This document shows, one piece after another, positions 35,511-47,400 of a DNA stretch of 64,000 bases. The stretch's first letter is position 1. Every line of letters starts with the position of its first letter. This DNA comes from Otis tarda. Its lineage: Eukaryota; Chordata; Aves; Otidiformes; Otididae. Made by a program: the position numbers and the translations under genes. The notes beneath the pieces are model-generated. The model did not search any database. It saw only the letters and a program-made list of their open reading frames with translations, and was not told the origin of the DNA. Where the stretch lies: positions 61,209,001 to 61,273,000 of the forward strand of contig CM048552.1 of NCBI GenBank assembly GCA_026413225.1, written 5' to 3'.

Positions 35511-35803
35511 GTACTCATATAAATGCTCCCTCTTTTGTTGCTGCCGGACTCCAAAGAATAAAACCAAAACACAAAGCAGAGGCGGCACCACTGAGCGAAT
35601 GCCACAGTGTTCCCTTAATCCATGTGGATCAAAAACATGAACGTTTTGATTCTGTAAAGACCCTTCCTCAGCATGCTGGATTAATCACATGGATTAATAA
35701 AACACTGTTGCACTCGCTCAGTGGTGCCTCCTCTGCTTTGTATTTTCTTTTATTATTCTTTGGAGTCCTGCAGGAACAAAAGACGAAGCGTTTATAAGAG
35801 TAC
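35511..35803 (-). repeat. 293-bp imperfect palindrome, possible Penelope-type element remnant
   Basis: The left arm 35511-35626 is the reverse complement of the right arm 35686-35803. By my count there are about 15 mismatches and one 2-nt gap, roughly 87% identity. Long exact blocks include GGACTCCAAAGAATA and GGCACCACTGAGCGA. The central 59 nt (35627-35685) fold further at the apex. Weaker similarity seems to continue a few tens of bases outwards. The layout suits a non-autonomous inverted-repeat element, a diverged inverted terminal repeat of a Penelope-like element, or an old inverted duplication. I found no second copy in the window and no clear target-site duplication. Confidence 0.85.
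35636..35675 (-). ncRNA. Degenerate hammerhead-ribozyme-like motif
   Basis: Read on the minus strand from 35675 to 35636, the parts come in this order. CATG (stem I, 5' side). CTGAGGA, matching the conserved CUGANGA box, at 35671-35665. One extra A. GGGTCT-TTAC-AGAATC (stem II, five of six pairs) at 35663-35648. AAA in place of GAA at 35647-35645. ACGT at 35644-35641, the self-complementary mini stem III. T (the H17 position) at 35640. CATG (stem I, 3' side) at 35639-35636. Beyond CATG an internal loop leads into the long palindrome arms, which extend stem I. Hammerheads of Penelope-like elements are known to have such a short stem III and to cleave as dimers. Here G12 is replaced by A, which should strongly impair catalysis, so I call it a relic. 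It could also be a chance resemblance inside a palindrome. Confidence 0.4.
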
Positions 35804-38800
35804 CATAGGCACTGGAAATTCTATAGAGCTCTCCCTCTATAAGGTATGCCGCTTGAGTTTTTCCCCATGGATCATGCACTGCAGATTTGTCTGCGTACTA
35901 AGCCCTGTGCTAGTGTTCCTATCTGCCTGAAATACACAGAGTTTAAAACCCCTGCTTTTTTTCTTCCATTGTGTTTCTATTTAGTTCTGCAGAGAGTGTT
36001 GCAGGCAGCACATGTGGAATGCTCTCAGCTGCTTTTGTGGAACGCTTTTGTGGGTCATTTCAGTTACTGGATGGAGAGTGGAGCTGGTGGGCAGGGGCCG
36101 GCTTCAGAAAAACCCTTACCTCTAACAGCTTTCACACGCAGGAGTGACTCGGGAGGTACAAACTCACACTTTTCACTAATATAGACTCACACATGAAAAT
36201 ACATGCTAATGTTAGCCTTTGTGAAGCCCTGTGAAAAGCTGCCAGCGTCCAGCACCTGACTGTTCAACTCAGCCTCTGTGCACTGATTCAAGCGCTATGT
36301 ATTTTTTTCCAACATCTGCTGTCCAAAAAGCATCCTTTTCTGCCTCGTAAATGTGAGGCTGACCCCTTCCTCTGCTGTAGGCCCTCACTTCTTTTCATTG
36401 ATCCAGGACATAGGATAAGTAGTAATCAGTCTTGTCTTATAGGTAGGTTAAAGGTCTGAAATCTCAAGGTTTAGCAGAGCTAAAATTGAAGATTTAAACC
36501 TTGCAAACAGGAACCATTGGGGTCCCTGGATGACCCTAATGGAGTAAATTTCAGAGGTGCAAAATGACTTCTTTTTCACGAGTAGAAACTTTTTCACTTC
36601 TTGAAGTTTTTTTGGTGTGTTTATTACTTATAGGGTTGAGTATGCAGTAGTAAAAATAGAGTCCTAATGAAAAATAACTTGAAAGCTTTCTAAAATATTC
36701 TGCTAATGACTTTGCATACCTAGGTTTTAGAAACATACAAGGACACCCTATAAGACCCTATTATTTGTCCACTGTAATTAGAGATTTTGGCCTTTATCTG
36801 TTAGTTCAGTCTCATAGCTGTTCCACCTTTCAGAACACTTGGGTTACACTGAACCTAACAAATTGCAATTGTGGTCTGTTATAGTAACTTAGCGTGCATA
36901 TGAAGTAATATCCTCTATCCTAGGCCTTCTGTTATAAAGGATATAGGTGCCATAACAAATCAGTCCAGCATAGTAATTTTTTAAACAGTGAGTTTGTGTA
37001 TCCTTATGGAGATAGACATCTTAAGTGGCCAGGGGAACATCTTTCTCATTCTATTCCTCATTGTTTCTCAGGATTCCTAAATTGTTTCCGTTCCTACCTT
37101 CCTACCCACACCTCTGTCCTGGCACACTACTGCAACATTCCATTTACACACTCACTGCTGCAGCACTGGATGACTGTCATATTGCACCCACCACTACAGA
37201 ATGCTCCAGGGTCCAGCTCCACTGATTTCAGTCCTCTGGTGTCCTCTGACCTTCATGGGATACAGCTCTTCAGAGTCCTTTTCTCTCTGTGCCTCATTTA
37301 CTTTTGCTGAGACCAACTTTCCTCCCCTCTGCCAGAGACTGGTACTTGATTGACTGTAGCATTACACCACCAGTGACCTGACTTTTTTTTTCAAATGCTG
37401 CTCTGAAAATGAATCTCTTTTAGGCTGATGAGGCCAATTTCAAGCAGCAGGACATCCTGCAGTGAGCTCCTCCTTTACTTTCATAGTGTATCTGCTTTGC
37501 CTAGGATTCCTTTTTATATAGCCTGCTTTGTTCTTTGAATTTTAGAAATTCTCCTATGAATTATGTTGTACAATTGATTCATACTACATAATATTCATTT
37601 TTCTACCATGTATTACAGAAACTGTGGTACTTTTTTTCTTAGCACCTTCTTCTGCTATCATTTTTTGTAGCCAATAGTGTTAAAATATTGTTTGGGATTA
37701 TTATGTATTGGTGATAAGTGATTTCAAGGTTGTGCAACATAATCTTCCATAGAAATTCTGAAAGCAAATAGGGTAACGACATGGGAAGAATTGCTTAATA
37801 AACAGGATTTTAAACATACAGCTCTTCCACTCTGTGGTAAGTGCCATTCATTAATAATGAATGTAGAAATGTTTTCCCCTACGGACTGGTATCACAGAAG
37901 TATCCACTATGAGGTTTCTTACATCTTCCTTTCATCTCTTAGGTGCTGACCAAAGTCTTGTGGTGAAAGGACAAGCAGTGTCCCTGATGATATGGTAAGG
38001 CTATTGATATACGTGATATGTTGTAAGGGAGTCACATATGATACCTAACTCTGTATTACTACCACTGCCAACATGAGCAACAACTGTAGAGTTAGGGTTG
38101 CCTAAGGTGGGAACACTGAGTGCTAGGTACTGCAAACATCTGTCTATTTTCCTGTAATGTTTCCTTATTCAAAGGTATTTCTCATCTATCGAGATGAAAG
38201 AAAACACTTCCTTCCCCCAAGTGTTTGCATGATAAATTAAATGTGTATATTCCTTTCTGTTGCTAGATGAGAAGTATTAAACTTCATACGTTTTGAGCTT
38301 ACTAAGGCTTTAGAGAGCACCTGACATGGCACTCTCCTAAGCAGCTAGAAAATTATAGTCTAGGTTACTCTAGAATAGACTGGGTGCAAAACTGACTGCA
38401 TAGCCGTTCAGCCAGGTGAACAGCTACAATTTGCAGTGGTGGAGATGATGGCTTAAGAAATGTGGCATCCCCTGGCAGGCACAGGGCAGAGCATCTGCCC
38501 TGATGGCTGGAGTGTTTTGTCAACTTGGGTGGCAGACCGCAGGAAGGATATAGTACCCGTTTTGGAGCAGAAGAGACGATAACAGTCTTGGCAAATAAGG
38601 GAAGACTCGTCAAGAATATGAAAGACTGCTGCAAAGAAGGGAGTACTTTTATTCTCCCTGTCCATGGCTGATAGGGAAGACATAGTAGTTTTAAACTGCA
38701 GCCTCAGAATTTAGTTTGAACTTTTTTTTTTTTTAACAGCAAGGATATATACTTTGTGCTCATCATTTCTGAGAATAGCTTTGATAGAAATCTGTCAGGA

Positions 38801-38824
38801 CTAGGACAGCTAAAGCTGATATTG
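35804..38824. other. Unique non-coding sequence, no gene recognised
   Basis: Open frames up to 112 codons (35846-36184) and 104 codons (36996-37310) occur without recognisable similarity. No interspersed repeat is recognised. Confidence 0.55.
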
Positions 38825-38878
38825 TCTTGGAGCAGGGGATGGACTAAATGACATCTAACCTCCTGTGATCTTGTATGA
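38825..38878 (+). mobile_element. Possible ancient CR1/L3-type 3' end relic
   Basis: The run GGGGATGGACTAAATGACAT, followed by CTCCTGTGATCTTGTATGA, resembles the 3' end of CR1-clade LINEs (GGATTGGACTAGATGACC, then a pyrimidine-rich tail and TATGA repeats). Divergence is high and only about 50 bp align. It lies inside a 123-codon minus-strand open frame, which is probably accidental. Confidence 0.35.
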
Positions 38879-41800
38879 AAGCATTTAGAAGTGTTTCTCT
38901 TGATACTGTCATCACATTTCCCACCAGTAACAGAGTAGGCATCCTGCCTCTCCTCAGGCAAAGCCTCATAAAACCAAGGTTTAATGTTTTGGAGAACTAG
39001 GGCTTTTTTTAAGACTTGGGGTCTAAATAAAATTATTTCCTTAACTGACTGTCTTGGGTTAGGTTCTAAATCCATATTTCAGCATCTGACTAGAGACATA
39101 TTTCACAACTACTGAGTATTTACTACTTAGTAGATTAGTTCATATAAAGAAGACATGAAAGTTTCATTCTGACATATGAAAGACATTTCTGGGTGGGCTG
39201 GCAGGGGAGTGGTGAGATGATTTTTTTTTCAGATTTTTAATACTAATTTGATGCATCACTGTAGCTGAAAGAGACAACAGCAAAATCATTGCCCCAGTGC
39301 ATTCTTGCAGTGATGTTCTTTGTTCTTATTGCCAGAAGTTAAATGTTAATGTGCTCAAGCACAGAAGGAACAACACAAGCCAGCTTTAGGTCAGTCTCAT
39401 CTCCCAAAATTGAAAGGACAGTCATCTGGCTCCACAGGCTTCCAAAGTATTTCCTTGATCTCAGACATATTACCTCCTGAATTTTAGATTTGTGTTTTTG
39501 TGCACTGCAGGGCTTTTGTCTGCTGGTCCAGGGCAGTTAACCTGAAGGTTATTTGTGCATTTTTAGTGTACGTGTGCTGTAGAGTCTGCAGATTTTGTAC
39601 ATAATGACTAGAACCAAGGTTTGCTCTGGCTATCCCGATTGCTTGTAAAGGAAAGAATAACACAGAACATGCTTTTCACTCTGGTTAAAGAACTATGGCA
39701 AATTTCTGGCCATAGCAAGTGATTGTGGGAGAAACATAGCTTTCCTTTTATAAATGCAGGTTTTAAAAAGGATCAGCCTTTAGAAAAATGTTAGGGAGTG
39801 ACTTCCTAGCAGAACTAAATTTGAATATGCAATCCAAATACAAATTGAAAGCTCAAAAAAGAAACTAGCCCCCAACTTTTGATAACTAGGACTGTTTGTT
39901 TAATGTCAGATGCTTTTAGCCTTCCTCATAAATCTTGGGAGCATAACACATGATTTCTAGTGTATGGGATGGATAAAATTATGGTTTCAGGACTGCATAC
40001 CAGCTGGGCTCAGGAGGAAGAGCTGAGATGGGAGGAGAGGAGCAGATACACCTTACAAGGCTATTCTCATCATTCAGCCAAAGGTCTGATACGTGGTGAC
40101 TTTGGGCCTGCCAGCAGAAGTTTTTGGAAGGACTGCTGGGTCCCATGTCTTCAGCTAATCAAGTAAGATTTGAGGTGAAGTGCAAATCTGTTCTACAAGC
40201 AGGAAGGAGACAACAGGGTAACAAGTAGACCACTGACCATGTGGTGGGTCTGGAGAGATCCTAAGCGTCCAGGTTACGAAAGAAAGGCTTGAGTAGAATT
40301 CCCCTAAGGAGGTCCTCATGGTGTGCTTGGAGTGAGGGGCTGTGAAGCATTTGTGCAGTGTCTTGTGGCAGAGAGGGCGCTGCTCCAGAGCATGGGGCAG
40401 TTGGTGGGTCAGCAGAGGGAGAGCCCCCACATATGTTGCAGCAGCCCTGGCACTCCACCAGAAACACCAGTCCAGCAACCAAGAAGCTGCACATCTGTAG
40501 AGATATATCCAACAGCTGCAGGACTGCAGTGTGGTTATGTGGGTATTCCTAGAGGAGTCCCGCAAGAAAACAGGATAGCAGAAATCAGTAGTTGCTCTGC
40601 CTTGTTCCATTGATTTCTCTAGATTAATGTGTCATTTTTTTTTCTTCCCATGCTTTAGTTATCTAGAAGTCAGGCAACTGATCTAAACTAATCTTTTTTG
40701 TCCAAACTCTTTTTATAGACAGGAGAGAAAGATAAGCACCTTCTCAGGCAATTCCTGCTCTCTGCTTTAGGTATCTACCTTAGAAGCAGGTGTACCTGTC
40801 TCTGCTCAGTGACCTTACATGGGTGCCTTGTCCTTCATCATTGGATGAGTCCTGAAATGACAGAAAAGTAGCAATAACTCTTGCAAGGGAAAGCAAGATT
40901 GGAGTATCTGGTTAGGGCTGGATTAAAGCTATTGCAGATTGTGGTATGGAAAAAGAAGAAGAAGAGGGAGAGGAGTGAAGAGTCTTAATCTAAGTCACAG
41001 GTAAGATGGGTGTTCCTTTAATAAAGGAGAAGCTTGGCATCCTCTGTAATACATGCCAAAAAGTGAACAATTTGCTGTACTGCAAATGGCCTCTCTTACT
41101 GGAGCAATGATTGTTTTCAGTGCAAGGGTGAGTGTTGGAGAAGCTAATTGCTGCAGCCAAGAAAAGAAAGGGAAGAGCACATTTTCACTGGGACTTTGTT
41201 CTGAGGCAGTGTGTGCCACAGGAGTAAGGAACCAACCCGTCCTCTGGAAGGGATGTAGCAAGATCAAACTGACGATAAAGAGAACTGGCTGATAATGCCA
41301 GTTCTGGTTACTGAGGATTGCAGCCTGTGTCCTTCTGCTCAGCATTTGAGATTATCTTTGCACATTTAACTTTTTGTGATGTACTTGTGTGTGCGCATCT
41401 TCCGCATCGGTCACTAAGCAGGTTTTTCTGTTTCTGAGAGACCACTTGACATTGTGTAGGATGTAGTAGTATAGCAGTATGATGAAAACCTCATGCATTA
41501 TGTCTTTCCTCCATTGCAAGTCGTAACAACTGTATGTAAGTTATTAAATTGAGAAATTAAGCAAACACAGCAGTTACACATCTTGTAGAAATCTTGAAAA
41601 TAACATTAAGAGGTTATTTTATATGAAGAGCATGAAATACTGTCAGTATGATCAAACTGATAGCAACCTGATGCAATTTATTAAGAGTTGTTCAGAGCAG
41701 ATATGCAAGCATACTGTATCCAGCTTCAGTGATTCATGTGGTCCTGAGCCATATTACCACGTGTTGATGGTAAAAACAAGGAATGGCTAGAAGGAGTTTT

Positions 41801-42479
41801 TTGAGATCCTGATTAAGGAATTTTTAAGTGCTTTTAAGGATGGGTTGAGTTGTATTCTTTTCTGGGAGTGTATTTGAATGGGATTTAATCCTATGCTCAA
41901 GCACTTTTTCTGAAAGTGGTTGTCTTCTGGAATCAACTTTCATTTCCATTTGTGGTCTAGTGACAAGCCCCACCTGGATTTGAAATGAGGTCACTGGGCC
42001 TTAAAGGTGGGGTAAAGGTATCTAAGTAGCTTCCATGGAGACTTACTGTGTTGCCTATAGCTACTTTCATCTTAAAGAAGGAAGTGTGGCATGTTTGTAT
42101 TCACAAATCCCATTGTGCAATGTTCTGTCTCAATTGGGGCTGTCTGTGTCTCCACATTAATTCCAAGGGCAGCTGCATTTTTCTCCATTTCATGCAAATT
42201 AGCTTCAATCTTAAAGCTCCTGGCAGGTTGCCAGCATAGCCCTCTTTGGCAAAATTTGGATTCATCTGGGCAAAGGTATTAGCCCTTTTGCTTCAAAGGC
42301 CTCTCTCTATTTAGGCAAGTATTTCAGTGTTTTAAATACAAATACTTAAGAAAATCTGTATCTTTTAGACAGATGCATTCTTTAGCTACTAGAATGATCC
42401 TAAAGATAGAGAAATAAACCACAAAAAATTAAAATAAAGGTATACAGTCTTGCTGTTTATCTTGAACATTACTATAAAT
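38879..42479. other. Unique non-coding sequence, no gene recognised
   Basis: A 151-codon minus-strand frame (40155-40610) overlaps plus-strand frames and has a biased Cys/Trp/Ser content with no family similarity. A purine tract with GAA repeats lies at 40948-40982. A consensus octamer ATGCAAAT lies at 42192-42199. Confidence 0.55.
40948..40982 (+). repeat. Purine tract with GAA repeats
   Basis: About 35 nearly all-purine bases, including GAAGAAGAAGAGGGAGAGGAG. Simple low-complexity sequence. Confidence 0.8.
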
Positions 42480-45400
42480 GCCACTGCACCAGTGCCATTG
42501 AAATGCATGTCAGGAATTTGTCTTGGCTGCCTCAATGCGGCCTTTTAAGATCATTCAACTACATAATGGCTTTTAAAGATATTCTTTTTGAAATTGAAGG
42601 ATTTTTTTTTTTCACAGCCTAGCGGAAAAAGATATTCCACAGATTTGCAGAGCACGTTTTAAAAATATCTTAATTCCATCTCTCTGATTTTTGGAAAATG
42701 GCTAAACTTTTTAGATTGCACATTGCTGGTTTTTTTTTGTGTTTCCTACAATTATTCTGAGAATATTTTTAACTTTTAGGTCATTATAAATACTCTAGCT
42801 GGTTTTTTGTCTTCTTGTGGGTTTATGCTATTCTTTTTAAAAGTCAGATTTAATATTTTTTTTCCTGTAAAGATAATAAAGGTACTTAATTCTTCCTCTA
42901 TTCTTCCTTCTATTCTTTTCACAAGGATCACATTCATAAATTTCCCAGGCACCCATTATTTAAATTCTAGTTCTACCTGAACAGTGACAATAAAATAGCA
43001 TGAAAGGTTCTGTGTTCATGGTGTCACACTGGTTTTGAATTTAATTAGTTAGCAAGAATGGAGCTGCAGTTCCTCTTGTGCAAATGTGTTATTTTTACCT
43101 GACACTCTCATGTCTACAAACCCTCTACAGCACAGTGGAGTGCTACAGGTAGTACCTGGTCTGCCTTGTGGTTTTCCAGGGTGATAAAAAAATTATATCG
43201 ATATCCATTCTTCAGAAATGGATTGGAAATTTGAGAGTAATACAGGAAAACATGGTTAAAATGATTAGCTTTTGTAGCTGCTGTACAGCTACATCCTGAC
43301 TGGATGCTTTATGTAGTCAGATTTTTAGAAACATTTCTGTGACAGTGGGCAGATACTATAGTCCACTGTTCTACTTGTGCTGGAAAACTGGCTGTGTCAC
43401 AAAGTGAAGAGATAAACCTACTTGTTAGGGACACTAAAATATCCATTGTGACAAGTCATGGCCAGCAGATGTGACATCCACAAGACGATGGATATCTCTC
43501 TTTGAACAATTTTAAAAAGGTGAAAAACTTTCCTTGTGTTGTTTAAAATCTTGTAACTCTGGGAAGTATAGTCTTACCTGAGCAAGGGAAGAACTTAATT
43601 GGAAATACTATCTCAACTACAATCAAAGCTGGTGGACCATAATCTTCCTGAAGATTCACCTTCTTTTAGTCATAATCTGTATTTTAAAATGGATATTTGT
43701 TTACCAGGCAAATAATTTTACAGGGAATTAGGTAGTGACTTGGATACAAATGGTATCAATTTGAGCATAAAGAATCAGAATTTCATTTAAATAAAATACA
43801 AAACTTCTCAGGCCTTGGAATACTTAAAGGTAACTTGTTCTATTTTCTCAGTGTATTTTTTGTATGTAAAAATCCTACTAATGTAAAGAATGGAATAACT
43901 GCCTAATACTTTGGCCAAATATGTTGTTACTAGACATACCTATTGGCACAGGCAACCTTTATTTCAAATGCTGGTAATTTCCATAACACAACTCGTGGCC
44001 CAGGTAATTACTGGTTGGGCTCTGGAGTTACAAGTTGTTTTATGGTTTTAAAGTTATTTTTTTTTAACACAGAATATTTATATGATCAGGCACAGGTGAG
44101 AATGTGGTGGAAGCAGTTTGAAGGCAGTAGCACAGATAAGCAGAGAGGACAAGAATGTCTTAAACCAGCTTTGTCTGCAAGCTTGTGAGTCACAAAACTG
44201 TATCTTGGAGTTACCAACCTTGATCTCAAGCTTGGCCTGGCAACTGGACCAGAGCTTCCTATCTGAGTCCTGGCACTCCACCTTTTGCTGTGTAAGGATA
44301 ATTCTGCTCTGTGTTCTTTGTATGTCATTGCTACCTGTTAATCAAAATTAAAATACTATCCCCAGAATGTCCAAACCATTTGGAAAGGTCCACTGAAAGA
44401 AGCTGGTCATATCTAAAATGTGTGAGTGTTTGCTATAGTGAGGTGCTACCAAGGAACTTATGGGATCAGTTAGATTACCTTTATAATTCTCTGGTCCTGC
44501 TTTCCTGCAGACTTTAAACTCCTGCAGGTAATGAAGAAAAGAGAATAAAAAAGAATAATAGAAAGGGAAAGGGTGCAGATGAAATCCACTTTTCCATAGG
44601 CAGTACCAGTATTTCAACTAAACAGGATAAACTCCTGCTTGTGCTAACAACTGCTATCAACAAGATGTAGTGGAGCATTCAGCTGTCAGATGATTTCTCT
44701 GTTTGATACTCTCACACAAATTAAATGGAACAATCAGTGCCTGGGACTGCACCAAAAGGAGCTAAATCTGCAACCACTTTCTGTTCATAAAAATGTAAGA
44801 GAACACCAAACCATCATCACTGCCCATGCATGTTAGCTGTGTTCAAAATTTGGGATATTCTTGAGAAAAAACTACCTGACTTACCTGAGGTTTGGCAGTG
44901 ACAACGGCAGGATCTGTATGGGGATTGGGCTGCACACCTGGGTTTGCTCTTTCACCACTGAATCTACATGAAGGAAACTGAGGTGTCTGGGCTGCCTGTA
45001 CTGTCACCTGTCTTCTGAAGAGTAACTTTTGCCTAATTTGTTATAATTCTGATACATATTAAAATGTGCATGTCTGTACTGCACACAACGTATATGCCAG
45101 AGTTGTAGGTGTTCCCAACAGCAGTAGCTGATGTCTTACAGGTCTGTTTGTAAATAGTCACTTTTATTTTTAAATGGCTTTGGGGTGCATTGGAGACTTT
45201 ATTAATGACAGGCAATAACCCGAACCATCCGCTTTCCTGAATGTGATCATCAGTTCATGATATCTGCACAGTATGGGAATATTTCATCCTATACAGGAAT
45301 GTAGGTAAGATCTCTTTTTAATTAGAGGGCTAGAAAAAAAGAATCACTTCACTTCAGGGAGCGAAATGTGCTTAGAGGTCTTAGCTGAGCTTTTAAGTCC

Positions 45401-45739
45401 ATTTGATGGAACCATCAGACATATTTACCAGCCTCAGTCCTTGGAGGTGAGTGTTTGCTCAGAGGTCTGGGACTGACTCTTCAAGGGGCTTGCACACTGC
45501 AGGTATTCAGTATAAATTCGTATGCATTGAGGACTCAGACAAAGAGAAGTGTGGAGGAACCTGCGTCCTGGCTATTTACACAATGCACCTCAATTGCAGG
45601 GGAACAGAAGACGTCTGTTTGAGAGCTCTATATTGCCAATCCTTTATGTGGGTCAAATTAATCATTTTAAGAAAGGGAGCGGCAAGATGAGAGGAGCAGG
45701 ATGGTTTATTGCAAAGTTGCTTTAGTGTTTAAGAAAAGG
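42480..45739. other. Unique non-coding sequence; first 130 bp conserved-looking
   Basis: The start (about 42480-42610) is complex, repeat-free sequence containing CTCAATGCGGCCTTTTAAGA that reads like a conserved element. A 10-bp palindrome ATATCGATAT lies at 43195-43204. No gene is recognised; open frames are at most about 90 codons. Confidence 0.4.
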
Positions 45740-46330
45740 AGAAATGTGGTTGAACTATACTTTTCAGCCATGGCTTGCCGCCATCCATCACTTGGTGCCT
45801 TAAGAGTCATTGGGATTCTTGCAGTGAGCACAGCTTGCTGCCCGAAAATCTCAACTTTTGTTAATGTATAGGCATTCATCATCTGCTGTTCATTACCACA
45901 CATATTGCTAATGCCTAGCAATGGAGCGAACATTTTTCTAGAGTGGGGTCGAAAAACTAATTATTCACCATATGGTGGCCGGCTCAGCAACAATTGCTGA
46001 AGCCATGGAAGCAAAAGGAAGTTGGCTGGTTGATTTCTTTGGGCAGTTTGCACAGTGATGACTCTCTTGACACATGCCATTCATGTGGCCGCTGCATAAC
46101 AGATGGGCTAAGGCTGGGAACTGTGGAAAAATCATGGCAGAGATCTGGTGGCAGCCTCTGTCTTTTTATCCTTCAGAATGACTTTGGGTCACGTGGGCTG
46201 TGAAAATAACAAGTAGGGGATTGTGCTCTGAGGATTTCCCTGCTTCTTTCATAAAGCCAGAGCGTAATTTTGACTGCCTTTTCGTATTTTGTTTATTAAA
46301 GGGATCAGGGTTTTAGATGAAAGAGATTAC
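45740..46330. other. Palindrome-rich conserved-element-like block
   Basis: About 600 bp of complex, repeat-free sequence. Within 184 bp there are four perfect dyads: ATTGCTA/TAGCAAT (45904-45922), CACCATATGGTG (45966-45977), TCAGCAA/TTGCTGA (45984-46000) and CACATG/CATGTG (46071-46087). Dense short dyads suggest a platform for dimeric transcription factors. No protein is recognised here. Confidence 0.35.
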
Positions 46331-47011
46331 TTGGTTTGTGGTAGGGGGCTGTGCTGTGCCCATGACACTTGGCTCATTGTTAGCAGGAAAAATGCTGGCA
46401 GTTTGATAAGGGATAAGAAAATGGAGGGGTTTTAAATTAAAATTTAAATTACTCCTTATTTGTTCTTTTCTCATTTGTAAATCTCACATAGGCAAGTTAA
46501 GATAAGAGCTGTTTTAGATTCAGAATACTCAAACCTGAAATGAGTTAGTGTTTTTTTTTCCAGAGGAGCTTAGTAAAGGAGAGTAAGATTAATTTGAGCA
46601 TGCTGCCTTTGCAACTTGTGTGCTTTTTTGATTTCATATTGTCCCAACAGTGCCTGAATGGGGAAGGCACTGAAAGTTTCCAAGCAGAGGTTTGCTGAGT
46701 TTTAGTGCCATTCAGAATTAAATTGGGTGGATTTGAACTATCTGCACATTAATTTTTAATTGATTATAGCAAATGTTGGCAGTTGAGAATTTTCTTATGT
46801 CCCCTTTCACAAAAATTGGGAGAAAAAGTTGATGAGCAGCAAAGGTATTGTCAGATCCCTTCTGAAGCTGCGCAGCCTGCCCAGATGGTTACTGGTCAAA
46901 CTGGTCGTAGCAGATGTAGGATGGGAAAGGAAGGGTGAAGTGAAAGCAGGACTGTGCCTGAAGTTGCTCTGCATGAGGGAAGGTTTGCAGGTGAGTTAGT
47001 CATAATCATCT
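46331..47011. other. Unique non-coding sequence
   Basis: It holds an AT-only dyad TTTAAATT-AA-AATTTAAA at 46431-46448. Nothing else is recognised up to the CR1 copy. Confidence 0.6.
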
Positions 47012-47400
47012 AGGGGCTTGGGGTTGTTCAGCCTGGAGAAGAAAAGGCTCCGGGGAGACCTCATAGCGGTCTTCCAGTGCGTAAAGGGGGTTTATAAGAG
47101 AGATGGGGAGAGGCTGTTCAGTAGGGCCTGTTGTGATAGGATGAGGGGTAATGGTTTTAAACTAGAGGGAGGTAGATTCAGATTGGAAATAAGGAAAAAG
47201 GTTTTTACAATGAGGGTGGTGGAACACTGGAACAGGCTATCCAGAGAGGTGGTAGACACCCCATCCCTGGAAACGTTCACGGCCAGGTTGGACGGGGCTC
47301 TGAGCAACCTGATCTGGTTGGAGGTGTCCCTGCTTCTTGCAGGGGGGTTGGACTAGATGACCTTTGAAGGTCCCTTCCAACCCAAACCATTCTCTGATTT
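47012..47400 (+). mobile_element. CR1 LINE, 5'-truncated, plus strand, about 390 bp
   Basis: This is the only plus-strand CR1. It begins within the reverse-transcriptase C-terminal region (TTGTTCAGCCTGGAGAAGAA) and ends in the typical CR1 terminus, GGGTTGGACTAGATGACC followed by AACCCAAACCATTCTCTGAT. The frame from 47018 to 47356 is open without interruption and encodes a CR1-type C-terminus (SLEKKRLRGDLIAVFQ, VEHWNRLSREVVDTPSLE), ending at the TAG in the 3' terminus. Lack of frameshifts over 113 codons suggests it is younger than the copies at 2.6 and 54 kb. It is a 5'-truncated, dead copy. Confidence 0.97.

Noticed and set aside
38704..39075. 123-codon minus-strand open frame
   Set aside because: Partly runs through a probable CR1-type remnant on the other strand and a T-run; no domain recognised.
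40155..40610. 151-codon minus-strand open frame
   Set aside because: Overlaps plus-strand frames of similar quality, has odd Cys/Trp-rich composition, no splice context and no recognisable family; longest-by-chance frames of this size are expected in 64 kb.
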